Position numbers and translations under genes: made by a program | Origin: Azolla caroliniana | Lineage: Eukaryota > Polypodiophyta | NCBI GenBank assembly: GCA_043228905.1 | Contig: JBHGNT010000009.1 | Span: 682,001 to 746,000, forward strand | DNA length: 64,000 nt | Direction of reading: 5' to 3' | Shown: positions 37,307-49,882 of the stretch, piece by piece | Layout of the letters: each line of letters opens with the position of its first letter | Position numbering within the stretch: position 1 is the first letter of the stretch | Notes under the pieces: model-generated | Told to the model about the DNA's origin: nothing | Database searches by the model: none | The model's input: the letters and a program-made list of their open reading frames with translations, nothing else

Positions 37307-40300
37307 ATGGTAATGGATCAAAATTTTCCATGTTCTTTGTTCTTCGTTGTTATGGAAACATTGGAAAGCGTGAATGTTTCGTAACTAAATACAAATACTG
37401 CAAGTTTCATGTTATGCCTCTATAAAATTTCTGACATATGAATATGCTTATATTTGCCTGCATGTACCCAGCAATGCAAAGAATTTATTCTTATTTCTGT
37501 TTATACTGTCATTGATTACATAAATGAATGCTGGAATATACATGCAGATATCTTTAAATAATTGGAAGGTTTCTTAGCTAAATATAAATACTGCAAGTTC
37601 TATGCTATGCCTAAATAAAATTTTAAACATGTGAATATGTATATAAAAATCTAACTGCGTGTACATGACAATGCTTAGAATTTATGCTTATTTTTTATGA
37701 AGATATAGGATATAGATGGATACTGGAATACACATGCAGATATGTGAAAACGTTACAACTCCTTTGAACCTCTTTCAATGCATGGAGAATTGCACATCCA
37801 TTGATGCTTGATGCTATAGGAGCCGAAGGACATTGGCACGAGTGTTGATAGAAATTATGGGGGTATATATTCTATGGTTGAATAGGAGAAACATAACAGT
37901 GAAAGAAGAAGAGGGGGTTATTAGAACCTCAAAATGATATCTATAGCAAATGCCAAACTATCCCCAGAAATCTCCATTTAGATGAAAGTTGGCTGAACCT
38001 ACGATACAAAACAAAATGAATGATTAAATAGGGATGTGTTATCCACAAGGGCAGGTATGAATGATGGTGAACGCATGTAACTTGGAATGATATGGAATCG
38101 TTGAATGATTGTTTTCTTTGACACACATTGACAGACTACTGGCGATTGATTGTTTTGGAGTTTCGCCAATAGTTGATCTGTTGAGATAGAAATTGAGGCT
38201 GAAAATTTGAAATAAAGCGTGGCTGCCACTGAGAAAGAAGCAGCTGAGATTTAAGGAATGCGAGGGACAAGAGATGGTGGTGGATGAGGGCTCTGACACC
38301 ATGTTAGAAATTATGGAGGATAATTTATTAATCATGTTAGTAACTGTTACATAGGGGATAAATTGTAAATCCCAGAAAATCCTGGCAAGTTTTCATAAAC
38401 AATCTAATTATAACTTACAAACATCTAATAATGTACACACTACAATGTACAGAGCTTAAAGGATGTTCTGTGTGAGTGCACTAATGTGCAGTTTCTATTT
38501 CTGCAGTTCTATGGAGGGTATGGTTTCCCTGGTGGCACATTTGAGCAAAGTTATCGGTGCTATCCGACTAGTTTCATGGATAAAGTAAGTGATTTATATA
38601 TTTGAGCGTTTTCTATCATACCTGAACTGCTAACGGATATCTTGATTTTCACTCTTTTTTGGCAGCCCCAATTGGAGAATGGTGATAAAGGTATTATTGT
38701 GAATTTCATTATTTCTTCGTCCACTCAGCATATTGTTTGACTTTCTTGCTCAATCTTTGCAGTCATCATGCCTCCATCAGCCCTCGATCGACTAGGTATA
38801 TGTCTCCTAATTGAATATAATTTTGATAGGCAATTTAGACAGCCATGCACGTCAACAATGGAACTTAATGTTTCTCTTTATGGAACCATTTTTATAAACT
38901 CTACTGCAAGAATTCATTCTAGTTTGACATTTTACTTCTATATAGTACAAAATACACCTAAGAGCCTGTACCCAAACCTCATAATTTTTGTAAAGGATTA
39001 TGTATGTAGAGAAAGTGGGTCATTTTCAATTATAAATTGGATGTAACAGCTATACTGTTCTGTTTTTTGCAGCATCATTGCGAATAGATTATCCAATGTT
39101 GTTTGAATTGCATAATGCTGTAACAAATCGGGTTTCTCACTGTGGAGTGCTAGAGTTCATTGCTGAGGAAGGGATGATATATATGCCATATTGGGTATAC
39201 ATTTCTCTCTGTGCTGTAAATAGCTATGTGATTTGCCTTCTTCACTAAGCCATTAGAAAATTGCCCATTTTTTCTGCTCTAGATGATGCAAAACATGCTG
39301 CTCTCAGAGGGAGATATAGTTCGAGTTAAAAGTGCAACCTTGCCGAAGGGTACATACGTCAAATTGCAACCACATACTAAGGACTTTCTGGACATTTCAA
39401 ATCCAAAAGCTGTGTTGAGTATCACTTTGTTTTCTTGCCTCGCACCCTCTGGTTGCTGTTCTCGATTCCCAACTTTGAAATTTGAACCATTTACAGATTA
39501 GAGACGACACTACGGAACTTCTCATGTTTGACTGTGGGAGACAATATTATGGTTGCTTATAATAACAAAAAATATTATATTGATATCATAGAGGCAAAAC
39601 CATCATCAGCAATCACCATTATTGAAACAGATTGTGAAGTGGATTTTGCTCCACCTTTAGATTACAAAGAGCCAGAACCAGTCCTACCTAGTGCTCCGTC
39701 CAATAATATCACCACCTCACAAGGTATTTCTAAATTTGATTTAAAGTTTTATGAAATCCTGGTTTAATTTTAGTAGATCATACTTGTACGCATGGTTTGT
39801 ATATCATTGTACTTCAATCATAGCCTAGTTATGTACGAAAACTATATAGATTAAGTAAAATTTATTTTTGGCTTTCTTTTACAAGATTCCTGTAAGATTC
39901 TCATAAATATAACTTTGGTCTCATAGGTCACTTAAAGACATTCATATAAGATTTCATTTTTGTCTCATATGGTGGATCCTCACAGTTGCCACATGGAGGA
40001 ATGTTGGGGCAATAAGTGTGTTAAAGAGCCAACCTGGTTCTTGGTTTCTGAAAATGTATGTTAGCACATTGTTCTTCTAGGGATCCCAAGGCTGCAAAAC
40101 CATGCACCTGTCGTATCTCTGCTGCCTCTCATGTGGATTTTTGGGCCCTTAAAATTGATTCCTAGGTATACATATGATTTCACATATGGAGATGTCCAAT
40201 TGCAGAGAGATTGAGTGGTTCACGAGCATGCTTAATAGGGTAAGCCATACTGATACTATATGCTGATGACATTGTGTTGATCTCTGGCTTTCCAGATGGA

Positions 40301-43300
40301 CTACAAAGGCATCTAGATGCTTAGTCATTTTGCAAGGATAAAGATTTGTCTGTCAACCTTGATAAAACTAAAGTGATGATGCTTATGAACACCACTCTAA
40401 CATGGCTAACAAGACCAGAACCAGAATTCCTTTATGAGGGGAAAGGTGGCATATACAATCCTACATATATCTAGGAGTGACATTCACAAGGCCTTAGTTC
40501 TCCCTTTGGGAGGCTGCCCATACTTGACTTTCTTGTGGATATGCAACCCTTGTTCCCTAGATGCATATAGTCAGTTCCAAGAATCATGAACTATATATTG
40601 TGGTTGTTTGATACTCTTGTGTAACACCACCTCTTCTTTACAGAGTAGAAATTTGGGGATTTAGCCTTCTTAGGGCACATAACGGGAGTCTTGATGATTG
40701 CTTGCATGATAAGTAGTAAATTATTGGTGCTGCATGATAAAACCTGGGAAGAGACGAGATAAACCCCAATAGTGACCATTCTGATCAATGAACATTATCC
40801 AACATATTTGGGAGCTCCCCAAGCAAAGGTACTCAAGGTTGGCAATTATGTCATCAAAACAACTCGTTGAACATGGAGAGGATCTGGTGTACTGAAATGC
40901 AGGAATGGTTCTAATTGCATGTCATGAGTAAAAATGCACTGTCCATTCCAATATATCTTAGATTCTCCAGATTTGAACATGACTGAAGTGGAAAAGAAGA
41001 GTCTGATCTAAGCCCATAGCATTAAATCGGATAATGAAAGAACATGGATCAGCCCCACAACTTTTCTTGGTATGAAGATGGATCATATAAGGCATTCTTT
41101 TTACTTTCTGTCTACTATCTCCCATTAAAACGCAAATTGATTCTCTTCTCTCATAACCCTAGCTCGTTGTGCTATTAAATACCGATATCGCAGCTATCCA
41201 AATGATTACTTTGAGATCTCTGTCCATGCAGAAAGTCTTCAGAGATCTAGATGGGTTTGTAGTCTCTCGTGTGTATCTAAAAGGAGTATGATCTTATTTG
41301 CATTGAATAAGTTTGATGTGGAAACTCCTGTGAGGGCTTCTGCTCCCCTTAATCTGTCTACATAACCTGAAATCTCATAAGTGGATATAGCCCAAACAAT
41401 GTGGACGAGAGTTTCAACATCCTTATTTTACCCCAAAATATCTGCTCACTGATTTTGAAATCCCCATTGGGGTCCATACCCTCCCTGTCACAGATTCAAG
41501 CAGTGCTTTGGCAAACCTATGTCTTGTGGCCTCAACATAAGTCAAGCCCTAGGAGCTGTATTAAAAGTTTCAAGGAAATTCACAGAGCTTCAGTATACTT
41601 TCTTTTCATGTGCTTGCCCCTCCTCATTGATGGATCTAAGTGCAGGTATCTGGTGTAGAGTGGTATGCATATTCTTTTGTGGATCCTACTTTCCTTTCAG
41701 CCCAACTGTTTACTGTATATTCTGAAATAAATCCTTAAGACTTGACCAGCCTTGGCCAAACCGTGCTCGATCATGGTTTGTTTGTAGTTGCTATCTGGTG
41801 TAGAGTGGTATGCATATCCTTTTGTGGATCCTATGTTCCTTTCAGCCCAACTTTTTACTGTATACTCTGAAATAAATCCTTAAGACTTGACCAGTCTTGG
41901 CCAAACCGTGCTCGATCATGGTTGCTTTGTAGTTGCTTGGTACTATTGGCTCTCCCATGTATGATGTGAAGCACAATTTTGCCAGTTGACATGGTGGAAA
42001 AACACGTGCACACTTGTTCCTGTTGTATAGGTGGACAAGTAGTGGTGCCAGATCTTACCGAACATGGGAATAGTGCTCAGCAACCAATAAAGATGATGTT
42101 TTACTCATAGCATGTTTTCAGCTGAGGCTCCAAAATCTTTTAGATACTGTACAATTTGAAAGTCAGCAGCCAGTTTCAAAGACTATGAGGAGGCAATTGA
42201 AGTGGTTGACAATTTCAAATACTTTGGAGTTGGCATAGCTAATCAACACACTTGGAACATGAATCGAACTTGTAGAATGGAAATCGGCACAGCCCAATAC
42301 TATCAGTTTGAGGACATATGCCACTTGAACACAACCCAAAGAGGGGAGGTTTGAGCAACTGTATTTGATGCATGCGTAATGAAAACTCTGCTTTTTATGC
42401 AATCAAGGTTCAGGAGGCAGTATTTCAGCAAGCTCATGGAGTGAAATGGAGAAAATACAAAAACAATCTGTTGTTTCCATTTAGTTCCATACTCCACAAT
42501 GCTTCTTGAGACCGAAATATCAATAAACTTGTGCTCTTCAGAGTTTTTACATGTACATATTGAAAGTAAAGATAATGCCTTGGAATCTCCTCCCCAAGGT
42601 TGGATGCTTACCGCAGGAAAATGACAAGGGTAAATTTCTTTCATTCAGCTGGGTCTGAGCCATCTGAAAATGGTTTGGATGATGACGTGCTGAAGACTGT
42701 TTGGATTTGTGTGGAAAAAAAGAAAGGAACAGGAGATATGTAATATGCAGCCCTCCATACATAGTTTGAGCAATATTGCATCTGCATTAATACTGAATAT
42801 TGGATTTTACTGAGGTTAGCTTGCCATTACCCAAATTCACATCTGAACACCCATGCCAAGCGAGCAAGATGTGCCAGCAGACTGATGCGCACATGTTCAC
42901 ACAAAATAAAAATAGAAACTGAATATGGAGCAGAGAAAGAGAATATATGGCATATTGTTAGAGTCTAATTAAGCAAAACATAAGGAATTATAAACCAAAG
43001 AACAGAAAGAGGGGTGCCAAACCAACTGACCACCCCATAGCAACAGCGTGAAATAGACTGGTACCTCCTTGATGTCCCATACCGTCGAGGGTTGATCTGA
43101 GTCATACCTTGGGTTCTGTGAGGAATGCCAGTGCTTAGCTAATGATAGCTATAGCCACCCTGTCATAGTCTCAACATAAGTCAAGACTCTCTCCCAAAAA
43201 GAAGGTAGCTAGCCTCCTTATATAGGCGGAAACCATAGGCCCCAGTGTGTTCACACTTGACTGCTTTATTTGAAGTGGTCAAGTGATAACACAATTAATA

Positions 43301-46300
43301 GTTATCCCACACCATGGAATTGAATATTATAATTCATACCCTTGTTCCTTTCAAAATTAACCCACACATACTCATCATGAGATTAGGGAAAACTATGGAA
43401 AACCTATCTCATGAATTGTTCCATTTAAAAATCCCCCACATATACAATTTGGGGATGCTTTGTAATGAACAGTTGGTCCCATGAATCATGTTAGCCCCCA
43501 TGGCTGTGCATTAATACATCATCATTTTGGTATTGGTTTGATACCGGCTATTCTGGGAACCAGGTGCTTTGATAGACACTTCAGTGTGAGGAAATGCTTG
43601 ATCTTTGAGGTGTAAAACACTTGTGCAGGGTATCCAGTGATGTCGTCTAATGGACTGCGGCGATTTAAGAGTACGAAGGACATGAAAGATTGTGCTATTG
43701 TATGCTCCAGAAGCCTCTCAGGCGAATGTCTATGATTTAATTCACATATACCTTGCATCTTGGTCTGTGAACTACTCTAACTGCATTTAGTTCTTGTTTG
43801 TATCAAATTGCCTCATCTTCAAAGCCTCTAGTGCTCCTCCAATGTGTGGTTGCAGATGATAGCTGATTCCCACTGGCATCCTTGTACCTTGGGAAACAAT
43901 ATCCCTTCACGTTGGTATGTTTCTATGTACATCACAATGTGTTTATCCTTCCACACTGCCATAACATGCAGCATGCATTCCTTCTTATGTGCCACTTGAG
44001 TTGTATTTCAGTCCTCCAAGTAGAAATTCTTGTCTTCCAAGGCACTTCTCTAATGGCAAGAAAAAACATTCTTCCTTTAATGTGCTGAATTTTAATGATC
44101 AACTTGTTCCACCCTCCATTGATTCATGAATGAGATCCTTCTATTCCCTGTGCATTGCTATTAGGGCATCTTCTATTGCATAAACATACTACATCGTGAT
44201 TATAGCTTGGATTGTCCCCATCCAAACATGACCAAAACAGAAAGGGATAAGAGTGATCCTAATTGATATTATCAACATGGATAGAGGAAGAACATTGAGT
44301 AGCCCCACAACATCACTTGGTAGGAAGATGGCCCGCTGTAAGTCGCACTTTTTACACACATCAGACAATGGATTCATTATTAGGCCCTCTTATATGGACA
44401 TACATCTATCCGACATGCTGTGTAGTGTTATATGGCAGATGCAGACCTCTTCACATCAGAGAGATCATGGTAGGCAGATATGTATGCATACTACTAGAAG
44501 AAAGAATTTTCCAATTGTGTTTAGCTGTTGAAAGACAATACAACCACATAGGATCATCAACAAAGAATAATCACAACTTTCTTTAAACCCATCACTTCTA
44601 CTGATGCTGTTAGTCAATCAAGGGATACACAATTGGGCTCCCAACCAGGACAATTCAAAGGGGTTGCAATATAGTCAATCACGAGCAATAACAATTTGTC
44701 ATGCATGCAGATCCCAGCCTCATGGACCACGATTTCACCCCTTTCATCATTGACATATTAAGGCCATTACCTCTTGCCATAAGGTGCTCCCCTAGAGATC
44801 TCTCCATTCTACAGCAAACGTTCAAAGAAAAAAATTACAATAAATTTGACTTGAGAATCTTATATATATAGATAATTGGATGCTTTAGTCAAATGTGTTA
44901 CTTAAGCTACATTTATTTTGGTTTGTTCTCAAAGACAAGTTTAACATTTTAAGATGTGATCTCTTGTTTGGTCTTATTGGTCATTTTGGACTCTTAAAAT
45001 ATATTAATATTTCTTTCTTTTTGAGCTATAATAGTTCGCCAAACCTCTTTGAGGCTGGAGATTGTGCCTTCTGAGAGTCTCTTGCAAAACACATTTGTCA
45101 GTTTATGAACTGATTTTAAACCTATGCATTCATTTATCCTTCTTTTGCTAGCTTTTATGTGATTGATGCAGATCAGACAGAGACTCTAGATATGTAGAAG
45201 GCAGGAAAAGAACCAGAGATGTAGGGTCAAGAATTGAAGAGGATATCAAGCTGGAGTGGCAACCCTAAAATAGGAGGGTCAAACAAGGATGTACAGGTCA
45301 GGGCAGAAACCTAGTACAGAGGTAGAAAGGGGTTGAAGCAGGAGTTAAGACGAAGATGTTTAGATAGAAAGCAGGTTTGTGCAAAATATCTGAAATGAAG
45401 AAACAGGAAAAAGATCCGGGCAGAAACTGTAAGTGGAGGGAATGTGTAAAAGATGGAGAGAAGTACAAAAGTACATTTTATAATCGCCCTCAGAAGTGAA
45501 ATATGACCCGTGGGACCAAAAGTGAAGTACTATCAGATAGTATGTGTGGAATTGAGCTGTTCAATTTTTACTCATAAGCATTGCAATTGAGAGTGCAAAT
45601 TGTGATTGTTCAAATAGGGAGTGGGTTGGATTGAAGATGTGTGGGAAGCAAACTGGGATGTGGTTGAATGTAGTGAATTTTTTCGAAGTGTGAAGATATA
45701 AAGCGAATACAGAGGGAAAGAGAGACAGGACAAACTTTGAGACAGCCTCGAATTAAAAGTTCTTGTTGTAGGGAGTTTCAAAATATGGGACACTTCAGGA
45801 CAATGAGTAATTGCCATAAGTATAAAGAGCATATGTACAACCCCAACAAGAATGTGAAATGTTTCAAAATAATTAGTATGCAGAATAAACCCTTGAGAAT
45901 TATATATTTCAATTTCAAGATATTTCATATATCTATGATCTATATGTATTATGCCCATCCTGAAGATTATTTATTTGATTCCTTAAGCAGTTCTCATGTT
46001 TGTTCGGGAGTTTAAAAACATGGAACACTTTAGGAACAATGATGATTTGCCATAATTATAGAGAGTATAAAGAGCATATGTAACCCCAACGAGTATGTGG
46101 AATGTGTTCAAAATAAGTCTGCGGAATGAACCCTAGAGAGCTATATATTTCAATTTCAAGATATTCATATATCTATGATCCATATGTATAACGTCCATCC
46201 TGAAGATTACTTATTTGATTCCTTTAGCAGTTCTGACATTTGTTTGGGTGGAGTAGGTTATTTTGGCCTTTAAAAGATGGTAATACATCTTTATTCCTTT

Positions 46301-47330
46301 CTTGCTTTATTGTTTATAGTTCCAAAGGAACCAGAGGAGCCCGAGGCATCAAAATTCAATGCATTCACTGGAATTGGAAGGCGCCTGGATGGAAAACCTT
46401 TGAAGTACTCAATTGCATCTGAAAATGTTTCAGTAGGTTTGACATCACAACCTTCAAACACGAAATCCCTTGTTGCAACTGCTGTTGGAACATCTGGTGC
46501 TGTCCCAATGAAGCCGGCTGGGAAGATGGTTTTTGGAGCGGGAAGTGCGAAAGCAAATGTTCCTGCCAAGGTATATTAGAAATTTACCGTCATATATTAT
46601 TAAAGGAAAACTACAAAATCTCTCACTTTTTGGTTTTTACTAGAACACCCATCTGTTTTCAAAAAAATATTACTATTAAGGGCGACTCAACATCTGAAAA
46701 CCAATGAGTATTGTGGTAAATATCCAAAACGTAGGCGTTTTTGCCCTATTTAAATGACAAAAAAGTACAATGGCATTCCCTTCAGGAAGGAGTAATGCAG
46801 AAACAATTGGTCCTGCCAAGGTAATGCCACCTATAGAAACTAATTAGAGACAAATTGGTTGAAATAGGAATCGAGCTGTAAATATTGACAAGAACTATGT
46901 CAAACTGCCTCTCAAAAAGAGTTAAAACAAAACAAATAATTGCCTCTTAGAGATCTACTGCTTAAAATATGATAATCCATAAGCAAACTATTGATTAGTT
47001 TGATGAATATGCTTCACCTCACCTCACCTTCATAAGCTGATAATGTTGGGAATTAGATAGTACCTCTATAAGTGACAATATGCCGAAGTGTTCAGTATAT
47101 AGAATTTAGATGGCTATGCAAGCTATCAAATATTTAAGTATGCCGCCCATCACCTTTACTGTTAGATCCCAATTCTAGTTCTTGTATATCTTTTTGCATC
47201 TTCAGTTTTCTGATCTTGTGTCTTGCAGCTATTGGGAACTAAAGAACCTCCAAAGGAGGAAGAAACAACCAAGGAGAATGAACCTAAATTCCAACCTTTC
47301 AGTGGAAAAAAATACTCATTGAAGGGCTGA
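37307..47330 (+). CDS. UFD1: Ubiquitin fusion degradation protein 1 (UFD1), 9 coding exons
   Basis: UFD1 pairs with NPL4 to recruit ubiquitinated clients to the p97/CDC48 unfoldase for proteasomal degradation. Coding exons: 37307-37309, 38507-38584, 38666-38690, 38763-38795, 39073-39194, 39283-39418, 39502-39723, 46320-46570 and 47229-47330. They join in frame to 323 aa, a normal plant length. The ATG is the last codon of a leader exon (about 37226-37309) and is cut off by the GTAATG donor; it joins [20 protein letters not shown], matching the plant UFD1 start. The double-psi-barrel N-domain covers about residues 10-190 ([73 protein letters not shown]). The CDC48-binding SHP motif follows ([15 protein letters not shown]) and a second copy ends the protein ([13 protein letters not shown]). 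The 6.6-kb intron 7 carries LINE debris. No stop or frameshift was seen. The leader exon structure is inferred. Confidence 0.93.
37366..37750. repeat. Tandem duplication, about 190 bp, in UFD1 intron 1
   Basis: Copy 1 about 37366-37561 and copy 2 about 37562-37750 share AAATAAATACTGCAAGTT-like sequence, TATGCCT(A/C)TATAAAATTT and a TGGAATA(T/C)ACATGCAGATAT end. Diverged but clearly related. Confidence 0.7.
37850..38505 (-). mobile_element. LTR-retrotransposon or TRIM-like fragment with primer site
   Basis: On the minus strand, TGGTGTCAGAGC (38301-38290) directly follows an LTR-like end, CTAACA. This is a one-mismatch match to the plant tRNA-Met primer site TGGTATCAGAGC in the correct position. 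The LTR would occupy up to about 200 bp between 38302 and the UFD1 exon at 38507. A similar TAGAAATTATGG word near 37850 could mark the other LTR, making a miniature element of about 650 bp, but the match fades quickly. Internal sequence has only short frames. The call rests mainly on the primer site. Confidence 0.45.
40215..42600 (+). mobile_element. LINE relics in UFD1 intron 7
   Basis: Two plus-strand fragments. The first (about 40255-40500) has [18 protein letters not shown] (the YADD catalytic motif), [15 protein letters not shown] and, after a frameshift, [10 protein letters not shown]. The second (about 42195-42560) has [35 protein letters not shown] and [16 protein letters not shown]. 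Both contain the same conserved block in different versions (YLGVTF and YFGVGI), so they probably come from two LINE copies or families. Stops are frequent. Both lie in the sense orientation of UFD1. Confidence 0.65.
41647..41938. repeat. Tandem duplication, 145 bp, in UFD1 intron 7
   Basis: Copies 41647-41791 and 41792-41938 are nearly identical, from TATCTGGTGTAGAGTGG to GATCATGGTT...TAGTTGCT. The low divergence makes this one of the younger duplications in the window. Confidence 0.9.
42601..45770. other. UFD1 intron 7, central part, no gene recognised
   Basis: Short frames only, none assignable. A stretch with a TATATAGG box in CTCCTTATATAGGCGGAAAC (about 43215-43234) and nearby CCCACA-rich sequence looks like an old LTR, without fixed ends. 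Some words near 41050 recur near 44290 (AGCCCCACAAC...CTTGGTA), suggesting related repeats. Confidence 0.35.
45771..46249. repeat. Tandem duplication, about 235-bp unit, in UFD1 intron 7
   Basis: Copy 1 45771-46005 and copy 2 46006-46249 both begin GGGAGTTT(C/A)AAAA and contain TATATATTTCAATTTCAAGA and CATCCTGAAGATTA. Copy 2 ends about 70 bp before UFD1 exon 8. Confidence 0.85.
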
Positions 47331-49642
47331 GGTCATTTGCTTCCATACATCTGGGGAAGTAATATGAAGATCCATTGTTGATTCATGTAGGGGAAAATTA
47401 AATATTTTATAAAATTGGGAATCTGTAACGAAATTCATCTGTTATCATAAGCTATAGGTTTATTTCCATTTGCAGCTTGTTGCTATTCCATCTAAAATTT
47501 TAATGAAAATGCTTTATTATTCAACTGTGGACATTCAGAACCATAGATTGCATTGTACAGTGTTTAAATTGCAAGCATGACCTTCAGGTTGAAACACAGC
47601 GCCCATTGCTAGATGTATTTGTATTTGCTTACATCCATTCTCCAGTGATTAAGTGTTATATTTTGCACCTTTAAGGTTTTATTTGCATTTGGTGAACCAC
47701 AAGTTTCACGAGTCATTCCTAAAATCTAAGCATTCTCGAATGGAAAATTCATGTGTAAATTTTGGCAGGATTGATATTTCTGGAGTATTTTGTTTCTAGA
47801 ATTCCCCCATTGTGAGTGGAAGGATTTTCAAAATATTGCCTTATTTTGTTTGTCATTCTTATTATTTAAATGAAATGCATAGTAATTTAAGTCCCAAGAA
47901 CGGTTTTGATGTTTTGGGCTAGCTAGAAAATGTGTTAAACAATATCTAGCTAAACTTGGAGCCATTTGATTTGATAATCCAAGATATGTGAATTCAATTC
48001 TTAGTATTGGTTTGATTTTGATGAATCAAGTTAAAGTTTTTGTTTTTGTTCCGTAAGTTTTAGCTCAGTATAGTTGGTGGTCATCAAGTCCTTGCATTTG
48101 CCCTCCAGTTTTAGGAGTCAAGTTTTGTTTTATAAATTGAGAATTTTCCATGACAACTTTTTATTGGATAAATTGTCTAGTATATTATTTAGAGCTCATT
48201 GATGGAAGTCTTATCACATTGTAAGAGAATTAAAGAGCCTAAAACAATTCTTGTGGTTCTTGGTAATATGGTAAGTGTGGTTTTCTTTAAACATTATGAA
48301 TAATCCTAAGTGCTTGGTAGTTCTTAGTGTGGCTTTGTTTAAACCAAATGATTCAAAATTTTATTGAAGAAAGAAAGTGCTCATCAAGCCTAGAAATCTA
48401 GAATAATTCCCAAGTTTTTCACCTTGATAGTGTCAAAGAGTAAGGACAATGTGTCCAAGATGTGTATGAAAGGGCCTTAGGGATATGTTCTCACATGACT
48501 CCTTGCTTTTTACTCTTAACTTATAGCTCTGACATGTACACACATTGCTTAAGTCTAAAACCTTAAGACTATCATTGTATTGTTTGGACAACTTGATTAA
48601 TTGAAAAGATTGAACTTTCCTCATTAAGATTTCTAGAATTCTATTGACACTAACACATGCATTGCTGAAGGTTGAAACCTTAAGATTAATGTTGTATCAT
48701 CTATGTTCTTTCCTCATTAAGATTTCTAGAACTTTATTTGCTCTCACATTCCCACATATTACTTTAAAGTGCTTTAGTTTGGGACCTTAAGATTAATGTT
48801 GCATCATCTAGGGAACTTAATTAATTGAAAACATTGAACTTTCCTCATTATGATTTCTAGAGCTATATTGGCTCTCACGTGCACACATATTGTTTAATGT
48901 TATAGTTTGAAACCTTAATATTAATGTTGTATCATCTAGGTAACATTTCTCATTAATTTTTCTAGAACTTCATCGTATTAAGTTGACATATTAAGTCTAT
49001 GGGAAACATGCCACTCCACAATTGTACAACATGTTACTTATGGTTGGAACTCATTATGAAATGCCAGACAATATGTTATAGTGACCTTCATTGATTCACA
49101 TGCAAACATGTTCCATTGATTCTTGAATGTAAATATGAATAAGTATATCTTCTTTCAATTTATTTCCACAAGAATGAATGGATTGACAATGGTTATTAAG
49201 ATCCGATGACTTTGTGCTGATGCAGTAATTTGCCCATACGCTAGATGGGTCAACAAATTGTTGGCATAAGGTAATATTAACATCCAATGACTTTGTGACA
49301 AATCAACAATGTTAAACTGCTTGCATTTTGTTTTGGAATGGGTAGATAGGTATATAATTTTTGTACCCACTTTGACAATAATACAGTTGACATCCAATGG
49401 CTCAAGGACTTTGTGACTCCTCAACGTGCATTTCGGTCATGCATTTTGTGTGACCACATTGTCATAGATTCTTGTCGAGGTATTCTACCAGACTGACCTG
49501 CATCTTTTCAAGATGGATGATGTTGTGCCCACGACGAACAGGGATATTTTTGGTAAGGCACATTGTTAGATGGTCCATGAGTGGAGGGGCATTATGTGTG
49601 AGACCAGCCTATGAGGGATGTCCCTATCTGGCTCATGGATAA
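47331..49642. other. UFD1 3' end and intergenic region with degenerate tandem repeats
   Basis: The first few hundred bases should be UFD1 3' UTR. About 48525-48975 holds roughly four degenerate copies (100-135 bp) of a block with TTTCCTCATTAAGATTTCTAGAA and ACCTTAAGATTAATGTTG. Around 49190-49420 the phrase CATCCAATG(A/G)CT...GACTTTGTGA recurs. No gene recognised. Confidence 0.55.
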
Positions 49643-49882
49643 GACTTAGGTGTGGAAGATTCAAGATTCTCGAGGTTACGTTTGGATAATGTCGACCAAC
49701 GTATTAGGATAGGGCGTGGATCTCCTTTCCTCATCTTCTTGCTTTTGTCTCTTGCTTTCCTCTTCTGCTGCTGCTGCTGCACTGAGAGAAGCAGTTTTCA
49801 ACACAAGAACTTGAGCTTTTCCGGGCAACTAAATGCAGTTTGGAACCCTAAACGCATCAAAGATCACTGGGTTCATCTCTTC
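49643..49882 (+). other. In-frame ATG-less extension upstream of PHT2;1 start
   Basis: The frame stays open from a stop at 49640-49642 to the first ATG at 49883 without any ATG. From a GTG at 49652 this is 77 codons. It would encode a charged stretch, then a hydrophobic core (FLIFLLLSLAFLFCCCCC) resembling a signal anchor. It may simply be 5' UTR, part of an exon spliced to an upstream start, or a non-AUG-initiated extension. A short MDKT ORF ends just before it. Confidence 0.4.

Noticed and set aside
43522-43758. 78-codon minus-strand frame in UFD1 intron 7
   Set aside because: No family recognised and no splice signals; may be retroelement debris but cannot be supported.
49652-49882. Calling PHT2;1 from position 49652
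   Set aside because: The codon there is GTG, not ATG; the first in-frame ATG is at 49883. Kept as a separate observation instead.
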